From the NCBI GenBank assembly GCA_028285285.1, contig JANQPW010000010.1:1-8791 (forward strand): a stretch of 8,791 bases of DNA. The letters run 5' to 3'. The position numbers and the translations under genes are program-made. Within the stretch, counting starts at the first letter, position 1. Each line of letters begins with the position of its first letter. The notes below the pieces were generated by a model that saw only the letters and a program-made list of their open reading frames with translations, was not told the DNA's origin and searched no databases. Shown in pieces: positions 1-5,147 of the stretch. The stretch is from Silvanigrellales bacterium. GTDB lineage: Bacteria > Bdellovibrionota_B > Oligoflexia > Silvanigrellales > Silvanigrellaceae.

Positions 1-2
1 TC

Positions 3-710
3 ATTGCTGGAGAGGCCCTTCAAGGCCTTCCCACCACCTTTGGCTCCAGCGTCAATCTGATCTTTCGAAGGCTCCTTGCAAAAAAACATCTGATCATCAA
101 TCACACGCCCGAGCAAGAGCTCCAGTGGCACAATGTCGGCACTCCTCGAGAACTCAACCTGTGCGCAAAGGCGCTGGATCTCAAAACGACTGCACCCACC
201 CAGGAGCTGATCAATCACCTTGAAAATGAGGAGGGAAAAGATTGCCTGGTCGTGATCAAAAAAGAAAAGGGAGCCGCACAACTGGGGGCTCCCTGTCTCA
301 TCTCGGGGTTTTTGGGTTCGTTCACGGAGCTGTCTCAGCTCAGTGTTGTGGAACACCTGCGAACACTGCCTCACCACTTCTCGGTGGCTGAGGGAGAAGA
401 GCACCTGGTTGAAGCAGCACTTCAAGCCTTGGTGGCCTCCTGCTTGAGCAATGATGAGCAGGCAAATTCTGCCTCATCTTGCTCTGTGAAGGATTTTCGC
501 CCTTCTGTGACGACCCTGCTGATTCTTCAGCTGCCGCCCACATTCACATCACGTCTGCCACAACCCATCTTGGTTGGGGCCAGCCACTTCCTGGAGTTTG
601 CGCTGTCTCAGCGCGGCACTCGCGAAGAGGCTCCTTCGCCACCCCCGTCAGGTGAGTGGCTTGGCCTGCTGCTTACTCAAAGAGGTCAGCAACAAGAAAC
701 TCCTCTGTGA
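3..710 (+). CDS. C-terminal part of an unrecognised protein (5' end outside the window)
   Basis: A frame open from the left edge (first whole codon at position 3) runs 235 codons to a TGA at 708-710. I do not recognise the family. The visible part is soluble-looking, with no clear membrane segment. It starts with a Gly/Leu-rich stretch followed by basic residues (FRRLLAKKHLI) and has a hydrophobic central segment around KGAAQLGAPCLISGFLG. A likely helical Glu/Leu/Ala-rich part follows, and the last 30 or so residues are low-complexity, rich in Pro, Ser and Gln. Codon choice (many CTC, CTT, CCC, GCC) resembles the dcw genes downstream, which supports real coding. A GTG at 252 could serve as a start, but the frame stays open and protein-like upstream of it, so I treat it as internal. 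The last 38 bases overlap the 3' end of the convergent lipoprotein gene. No function is proposed. Confidence 0.6.
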   Translation: MAGEALQGLPTTFGSSVNLIFRRLLAKKHLIINHTPEQELQWHNVGTPRELNLCAKALDLKTTAPTQELINHLENEEGKDCLVVIKKEKGAAQLGAPCLISGFLGSFTELSQLSVVEHLRTLPHHFSVAEGEEHLVEAALQALVASCLSNDEQANSASSCSVKDFRPSVTTLLILQLPPTFTSRLPQPILVGASHFLEFALSQRGTREEAPSPPPSGEWLGLLLTQRGQQQETPL

Positions 711-1857
711 GGTCTGTGGTGTTCAAATCGACCACAGCACTCGGGGAGCGGTAGCTCAGCACCATACCCACTTCGATGACATCTGGATTTGTGAGCTGAG
801 GATTCTCTTTCCAAAGGGTCCGCCATGCGGCCTGTGTTCCATAGATACGTTGTGCAATCGAGCTCAATGTGTCGCCGGCCTGAACGGAAACCGATTCTCG
901 TGGTGATGACTCATAGCGCTCGGCAAAGCCGCGAGACTGACCACTCAGTGTGTAGTAAAGCACATCGCCAGCGTAAATCAGATTCGGGTTCGAAAGGTTG
1001 TTCTCCTGAGCCAGAGTTCTCCAGCTCCCAGCGTTTCCAAAAATCTTTTGTGAAATAATAGCCAAGGTGTCGCCAACCTGAATGTGGTAGGCCAGACGGG
1101 CTCCATCTTCCGGAACCATTCCCTGGGCGGGAAGAGCCGTCGCAACACCTGTCTCAACGGGAGCAACGGCCTCATCGGCGGAAACAACTGGGTCGGTTCC
1201 AGCATCGACTGCAAAGAGATCTTCTGCTGCGTTTGCTGCAAAGGGTTCCGCAGCATTGGCAGCAAAGGGATCCTCTTCGGCGGCGAAAGGATCCGCACCG
1301 GCGTCTGCGGCAAAAGGATCCACTGTCTCACCATTCAGGTCGGTGGTCGCTTCCTCAGCAAATGGGTCTGCACCCGCGTTGTTGGCGAGCTCCACATTTT
1401 CTTCAGTTTCTGAAAAAGTGTCGGCGGCACTGTCGTTGATGAGTTCATCGAGCTCATCTCCGCCATTCTGTGCGAATTCTTCGTTTTCGAAGTTGTTCAA
1501 CCCGTTATCTGCATTGTTGAAGTTTTCGAAGCCATCGCCATTCTCAAACTCGTTGTTGGCAAAGTTGTTGTCTCCAACAAACTCCCCATTTTCGTTTTCG
1601 AAGTTGTTGAAGTTTTCATCTTCACCCTCGGCCTCATTGAGAAACTCGTTCTCCGCCAAGTTGTCGTTTTCGATGTTGTTCAGGGGAGCGTCGTTCTCAA
1701 ACTCCTCATCCCCTTCTTCTCCATCTTCCAATCCAATCTCTTGTTCCGCGGTTTCATCGTCAGACGAACCGCAGCCAACAGGTCCAGCTAGCATTGCTGC
1801 CGAAGCCAGCAGGCAAACCACCTGACCCCGCATTTTTCTCAATAACCTTAATTTCAT
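673..1857 (-). CDS. Predicted LysM-domain lipoprotein with acidic Asn/Glu/Phe-rich spacer
   Basis: This 394-residue protein is probably anchored by a lipid and binds peptidoglycan. Residues 1-28 form a signal peptide (basic MKLRLLRKMR, then a hydrophobic core) ending in a lipobox-like LAGPVGC with candidate lipidated Cys29; Pro at -3 is atypical. Residues 32-160 are extremely acidic and rich in Asn, Glu and Phe, with recurrent NNFENE-like units, so probably disordered. Residues 164-223 carry DPFA-type repeats. Two LysM domains follow, at about 257-302 (VGDTLAIISQKIFGN...WRTLAQENN) and 322-370 (AGDTLSSIAQRIYGT...WRTLWKENP). LysM domains are known to bind GlcNAc-containing glycans; the outer-membrane-to-wall tether role is inference. 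The ATG at 1855-1857 has an AAGGTG ribosome site just upstream. It diverges from the dcw operon. Long + strand frames over it are compositional mirrors. Confidence 0.88.
   Translation of the reverse strand: MKLRLLRKMRGQVVCLLASAAMLAGPVGCGSSDDETAEQEIGLEDGEEGDEEFENDAPLNNIENDNLAENEFLNEAEGEDENFNNFENENGEFVGDNNFANNEFENGDGFENFNNADNGLNNFENEEFAQNGGDELDELINDSAADTFSETEENVELANNAGADPFAEEATTDLNGETVDPFAADAGADPFAAEEDPFAANAAEPFAANAAEDLFAVDAGTDPVVSADEAVAPVETGVATALPAQGMVPEDGARLAYHIQVGDTLAIISQKIFGNAGSWRTLAQENNLSNPNLIYAGDVLYYTLSGQSRGFAERYESSPRESVSVQAGDTLSSIAQRIYGTQAAWRTLWKENPQLTNPDVIEVGMVLSYRSPSAVVDLNTTDLTEEFLVADLFE
1189..1368 (-). repeat. Degenerate DPFA repeat block inside the LysM lipoprotein gene
   Basis: Residues 164-223 of the lipoprotein repeat a DPFA-type unit: DPFA starts at 164, 180, 189 and 196, with variants EPFA at 204, DLFA at 213 and DPVV at 222. 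Spacing is 16, 9, 7, 8, 9 and 9 residues, filled with Ala, Glu, Asp and Asn. At DNA level several units share a GCAAAGGGATCC-like core, which points to growth by duplication followed by divergence. It sits between the acidic spacer and the first LysM domain. Confidence 0.75.
1480..1608 (-). repeat. Direct repeat pair in the Asn/Glu/Phe-rich spacer
   Basis: The 18-base string TTCGTTTTCGAAGTTGTT (+ strand) occurs perfectly at 1480-1497 and again at 1591-1608, a period of 111 bases (37 codons), so both copies encode the same NNFENE peptide. Shorter related strings such as TTGAAGTTTTC lie around them. The repeats are in frame, so recombination between them would change spacer length without breaking the gene. 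Confidence 0.75.
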
Positions 1858-2053
1858 ACTTCACCTTCAAAGTGACGAGTTTCAACCCCAAGACCTGTTG
1901 GCCTCAAATCCTGAGCGCTCCATCGGAAAAATAATCCGGAGCTTTATTTGAGGAGCGGCAAAGATCGGGTACGAGATCAAAAAGAAGTCAGCTTTTTGAC
2001 GAAAAAGAAGTTCACATGGGCAGCTCACGCCTAAGACTCAGGGGGAGATTGCA
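1858..2053. promoter_or_regulatory. Divergent intergenic region between the LysM lipoprotein gene and rsmH
   Basis: These 196 bases hold no credible gene and must carry the promoter of the minus-strand lipoprotein gene and probably one for the dcw operon. I see only weak signals: an AATAAT -10-like hexamer at 1930-1935 (+) without a good -35 box, and a TTGACG at 1996-2001 without a -10 at the right distance. An 8-bp palindrome GAGCGCTC lies at 1913-1920. I see no convincing set of GTGGG-type repeats of the kind MraZ binds. Confidence 0.35.
2043..2047 (+). promoter_or_regulatory. Ribosome binding site of rsmH
   Basis: GGGAG within GGGGGAGA sits 6 bases before the GTG at 2054. This good spacing supports the GTG as the true start, as does the protein beginning with the family's usual HTPVL motif right after it. 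Confidence 0.75.
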
Positions 2054-3073
2054 GTGTTTGACCACACGCCGGTACTGGCAACAGAAGTCGTTCAGCAGCT
2101 CACTGGGGGCATTGGAGACAAAAACATCGGACCCACTCACGAGCCACTTCTTCTTGTTGACTGCACCCTAGGAGGGGCAGGCCATGCGGAACTCCTCGTG
2201 AAGAGCCTCAGCGAAGGATCACCCCACCGCAAGCTTCACCTCGTTGGATTCGATCAAGACCCCGCAGCCCGCCAAGCTGCTCAATTGAGGCTTGAAGAGC
2301 TCGGAAAAACTCTGCCGCACTTCACTCACACACTTATCGACGATAATTTTTGTCATCTTTCAACTCGTTTGTCGCTGTTGCCCTTTTGGTCGTCTGAAAG
2401 TCGGATTGACCTGCTTCTGGCCGACATTGGTGTGAGCAGCCCTCAACTTGACGACCCCACAAGGGGTTTCTCCATTCGCTCCACGAACCCTCTCGACATG
2501 CGCATGAACCCCAAGAGCACCGAATCGGCAGCCTCTCTTCTGCAGAGTGCCGCAGAAGATGAGCTCGCTCGGATTTTCTTTCACTTCGGCGAGGAACCCC
2601 GCTCACGAAAACTGGCTCGCGCCATTGCGAAAGATCGAGAGCAGGGCACCCTTCCCACAAAAAACGCGGCGGAATTTTCTGCCTATGTGAACAGAGTGTT
2701 GTCGTACAGCAATTCGCGGTCAAACCCATCAATCAGGATCTTTCAGGCGCTCCGCATTGCCGTCAATCGAGAACTCGATGCATTGACGGCCTTGCTCGAA
2801 CAATTGCCCTCCCTCATGAACCCCAGCGGACGAACGGGGATCATCTCATTCCATTCACTTGAAGACCGCATCACAAAAAAAACTTTGAGAGAATGGGAAG
2901 AGCGCGAGCCCTCACTTGGCTGTGAGTTTCCCCGGGGTGGTATAACTGGATCAGAGGCCGAATGTTCGACAAACCCCCGAGCCCGCAGTGCACGACTGCG
3001 AGTGTTTCATTGGGGCAAAGACAGAAGAACGGCTCGTCGAGAACTGAAACAGTTACGCTCGGAGGAAAAATGA
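2054..3073 (+). CDS. rsmH: 16S rRNA (cytosine-1402-N4)-methyltransferase RsmH
   Basis: RsmH (MraW) uses S-adenosylmethionine to methylate N4 of C1402 in 16S rRNA, in the decoding centre of the 30S subunit; it acts in the cytoplasm. The 339 residues carry the family hallmarks in order: HTPVL near the N-terminus (4-8), the SAM-binding DCTLGGAGH (36-44), GFDQDP (65-70), ADIGVSSPQLDDPTRGFS (123-140) followed by PLDMRMNP, FFHFGEEPRSRKLARAI, FQALRIAVNRELDAL, ISFHSLEDR (264-272) and NPRARSARLRV near the C-terminus. It is somewhat longer than the roughly 313 residues of the E. coli enzyme, partly from a short insert before the SAM motif (about 19-32). The start is GTG with a good ribosome site. The TGA at 3071-3073 overlaps the ftsL ATG. 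It heads the dcw operon here, with no mraZ upstream. Confidence 0.97.
   Translation: MFDHTPVLATEVVQQLTGGIGDKNIGPTHEPLLLVDCTLGGAGHAELLVKSLSEGSPHRKLHLVGFDQDPAARQAAQLRLEELGKTLPHFTHTLIDDNFCHLSTRLSLLPFWSSESRIDLLLADIGVSSPQLDDPTRGFSIRSTNPLDMRMNPKSTESAASLLQSAAEDELARIFFHFGEEPRSRKLARAIAKDREQGTLPTKNAAEFSAYVNRVLSYSNSRSNPSIRIFQALRIAVNRELDALTALLEQLPSLMNPSGRTGIISFHSLEDRITKKTLREWEEREPSLGCEFPRGGITGSEAECSTNPRARSARLRVFHWGKDRRTARRELKQLRSEEK
3061..3065 (+). promoter_or_regulatory. Ribosome binding site of ftsL
   Basis: GGAGG ends 4 bases before the ATG at 3070, inside the last codons of rsmH. It selects this start over an in-frame ATG at 2962 that would lie deep within rsmH and add a charged tail before the membrane segment. 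Confidence 0.75.
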
Positions 3074-3333
3074 AACTCGATGTGTCGATTGTGACCTTTT
3101 TGTTGGTCCTGCTCATTGCCGTTCCGGTGACAGCACTCCGGTCGCAAACCTACTCTGTTGGTTACGAAATCGCCGCTCTCAAAAAATCTGAGAGAGATCT
3201 CATTGAAAAAAACCTCCACCTGCGAGCCGAGCTCGAGTTGCTGCAAGCCCAACTTTACAGAGACCAAACAGGAGAAAACTCTCTTTTTTACGCCAACAAC
3301 AAAAGCTCTTATGCACCACATGAGTCTCCATGA
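3070..3333 (+). CDS. ftsL: Cell division protein FtsL-like, small bitopic membrane protein
   Basis: This 87-residue protein has a near-immediate membrane segment (about residues 5-22, VSIVTFLLVLLIAVPVTAL). A periplasmic heptad-like stretch rich in Leu, Glu, Lys and Arg follows (about 30-63, including EIAALKKSERDLIEKNLHL), then a polar tail. FtsL proteins are poorly conserved in sequence. The call rests on size, bitopic topology, coiled-coil character and the diagnostic position between rsmH and ftsI. In the known divisome FtsL pairs with FtsB and FtsQ and helps activate FtsW-FtsI. The cytoplasmic tail is only about four residues, much shorter than in E. coli FtsL (121 residues in all). The start overlaps the rsmH stop and the stop overlaps the ftsI start, both as ATGA, which implies translational coupling. 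Confidence 0.82.
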   Translation: MKLDVSIVTFLLVLLIAVPVTALRSQTYSVGYEIAALKKSERDLIEKNLHLRAELELLQAQLYRDQTGENSLFYANNKSSYAPHESP

Positions 3334-5147
3334 ACATGAGAGCCATTTGGAAATTTCTCAAATCGGGAAGAGAGAGGATCACGACCGCAACTGAACTGCG
3401 GAAAGTGGGAAGCCTCAAAACAGCCCGTCTCCGCATCCTCTTTTTAGGTTCGTGTCTGTCAGGTCTGCTGTTTTTATTTCTGTTAAGATATGCATATCTC
3501 TCCGTTGTTCCCACGGAGATCCGCGCCACGCTGCTCAGCAAAGACAATCGGCAGCACGCAGGAACAACTGCCCTCAGTACCCCGAGAGCCCCCATTGTCG
3601 ATCGACTGGGTCGTGCGCTCGCCCTCACTATTTTCAAACCGAGCGTGTTCATTGTTCCGCAAAGAATCCCAGAAAACAGCTCAGTTTTGAAACAACTCTC
3701 TCAAAAATCGGGTGTTCCGCAAAGCCGACTCCGTCGTTGGAAAAACGACTCACGGCGCTTTGCCTGGTTAAAGCGCCAAACCACAGCAGAACTTCTCGCC
3801 CAGTTTGAGGCCATTCCAGGCTGGGATCAGTTTGGCGGTTCGGCACGTGAGCCCACGCGGGTGTACCCACACCGGTCGCTGGCCGCTCAAGTGATTGGCT
3901 TTACCGGAATCGACAACCAGGGGCTCGCAGGAATTGAAGCTGTGTATGAGGAACGGCTGAAGGGAGAGATCAGAAACGCTCAGGTCACTCGCGACGCACG
4001 CCGCCGGCTTTCTGTCACGTTTCCAAATCAGGCCTCGCAGCCTGAAGTGCAGAAGCCTCCTCTGGTGCTTTCCCTTGACCTTGAAGTGCAGCGGATCCTT
4101 GAAAAGGAACTGCTTATTGCGCAAAAAGTTAGCAAATCAAGGGCCGCTGGGGGCATTGTGCTCGATTCGCAGACCGGAGAGATCTTCGCAATGGCCTCGC
4201 TGCCCACCTTCGATCTCAACAATCTTCGCTCAAAGAACTCTGCGTCTGCAAGGAATCGCCCCATTCAAGACGCTCTCGAACTGGGTAGTGTTCTCAAGCC
4301 CGCTATCGTTGCTGCAGCCCTCAATGAAGGGGTGATCAAACCCAACGATCGCGTCGACTGTGAAGGGGGGTCTCTCAGGCTACCGGGAGCAACCATCAAC
4401 GACACCAAGAAAAACGGAATTTTGACCATCGAAGAAATTCTCAGAAAAAGCTCAAATGTCTGCATGTACAAAATCGCAAAACGACTCGGACGAGAAAAAA
4501 TGGCAGACTACCTGAACCGGTTTGGGCTCACGACCCCACCAGGAACAGGACTTCCTGGGGAGTTTTCTGGTCAAGAACTCAATCCTGCCCAATGGCGAGA
4601 GATCCGCTTTGCCAATATCGCATTTGGTCAAGGTATTGCCATTTCTCAACTTCAACTGGTGCGAGCCTTAGCCACCACCATAGGCTCCGGTGAAAGGCTC
4701 CCCTTGAGAATTCTCAAGGGGGACATAGCCAGTGGCTCCTCGCCCAACAGTCTCCAAGATGCCCCGGCCCGAGTCGTTTCACCCGAAGTTGCCCACACTC
4801 TTCGTGGCATGCTGGCCACCCTCGTCGACAGCGAGGAGGCCACGGTCAAAACGGCCCGTCTCGAAGCCCACACGGCCGGAGGAAAGACGGGCACAGCAGA
4901 AAAATTTAGCGCCAAGACTCGCTCCTATTCAGAGAGAACCTCAAACTTTATTGGATTCTTTCCAGCAGAACACCCGCGCTTTCTGATCCACGTCATGCTC
5001 GATGAGGTGCAGGTTCGACCTGCCTGGGGCGGAAAGCTCGCCGCCCCTGTTTTTGCGGCTGTCGCGAACCAGCTCTCGAGGTACCTTGAAGCCACGGGTC
5101 AGCTCTCCCTCTATAAGCGAGCTCAGCCTGGGAAAGGTCAAGAATGA
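3330..5147 (+). CDS. ftsI: Septal peptidoglycan transpeptidase FtsI (class B penicillin-binding protein 3)
   Basis: FtsI crosslinks septal peptidoglycan on the periplasmic side, partnered with the glycosyltransferase FtsW. The 605 residues (E. coli 588) show a basic cytoplasmic tail, one membrane anchor (about 34-58), and the class B pedestal motif RAPIVDRLGRALA (86-98). Pedestal-domain motifs RVYPHRSLAAQVIGFTG and GLAGIE follow (about 177-203). The transpeptidase domain has all three catalytic motifs: SVLK with nucleophile Ser320 and Lys323, SSN at 374-376, and KTGTAEKF with KTG at 519-521. There are no PASTA repeats. The residue two before Ser320 is Leu (ELGS) where most relatives have Pro (EPGS). 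No clear ribosome site precedes the ATG at 3330; the start overlaps the ftsL stop, so translation is probably coupled. A second ATG at 3336 is possible. A perfect 22-bp palindrome lies at 4700-4721. Confidence 0.96.
   Translation: MNMRAIWKFLKSGRERITTATELRKVGSLKTARLRILFLGSCLSGLLFLFLLRYAYLSVVPTEIRATLLSKDNRQHAGTTALSTPRAPIVDRLGRALALTIFKPSVFIVPQRIPENSSVLKQLSQKSGVPQSRLRRWKNDSRRFAWLKRQTTAELLAQFEAIPGWDQFGGSAREPTRVYPHRSLAAQVIGFTGIDNQGLAGIEAVYEERLKGEIRNAQVTRDARRRLSVTFPNQASQPEVQKPPLVLSLDLEVQRILEKELLIAQKVSKSRAAGGIVLDSQTGEIFAMASLPTFDLNNLRSKNSASARNRPIQDALELGSVLKPAIVAAALNEGVIKPNDRVDCEGGSLRLPGATINDTKKNGILTIEEILRKSSNVCMYKIAKRLGREKMADYLNRFGLTTPPGTGLPGEFSGQELNPAQWREIRFANIAFGQGIAISQLQLVRALATTIGSGERLPLRILKGDIASGSSPNSLQDAPARVVSPEVAHTLRGMLATLVDSEEATVKTARLEAHTAGGKTGTAEKFSAKTRSYSERTSNFIGFFPAEHPRFLIHVMLDEVQVRPAWGGKLAAPVFAAVANQLSRYLEATGQLSLYKRAQPGKGQE
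4696..4730 (+). repeat. Perfect 22-bp palindrome with outer arms, inside ftsI
   Basis: Positions 4700-4721 form a perfect palindrome: CCCCTTGAGAA followed at once by its reverse complement. As RNA it could fold into a 9-bp stem closed by an AAUU loop. Outer arms GGCT (4696-4699) and AGCC (4727-4730) could extend the stem across a 5-base bulge on the 3' side. A further short stem, GAGCCT (4663-4668) with AGGCTC (4682-4687), lies just upstream. No T-tract follows, so it is not a standard intrinsic terminator. It encodes residues about 457-465 (LPLRILKGD) of FtsI. Confidence 0.8.

Noticed and set aside
1256..1825. A 189-codon Ser/Phe/Leu-rich open frame on the + strand.
   Set aside because: It is the mirror of the acidic Asn/Glu/Phe-rich lipoprotein on the other strand. 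The minus frame has a signal peptide, ribosome site and two LysM domains; this one has no recognisable domain.
1996..2037. Possible promoter for rsmH with TTGACG at 1996 and a TAAGAC-like box at 2032.
   Set aside because: The spacing is about 30 bases, far from the usual 16-18, so it is not claimed as a specific promoter.
3486..3499. Perfect 14-bp palindrome AGATATGCATATCT in ftsI.
   Set aside because: About 0.5 palindromes of this length are expected by chance in the window. It encodes part of the membrane segment region (RYAYL), and no regulatory context is visible.
3200..3652. A 150-codon open frame on the minus strand.
   Set aside because: It lies over ftsL and the start of ftsI, both supported by motifs or position, and it is Arg/Ser-rich shadow-type sequence without a domain.
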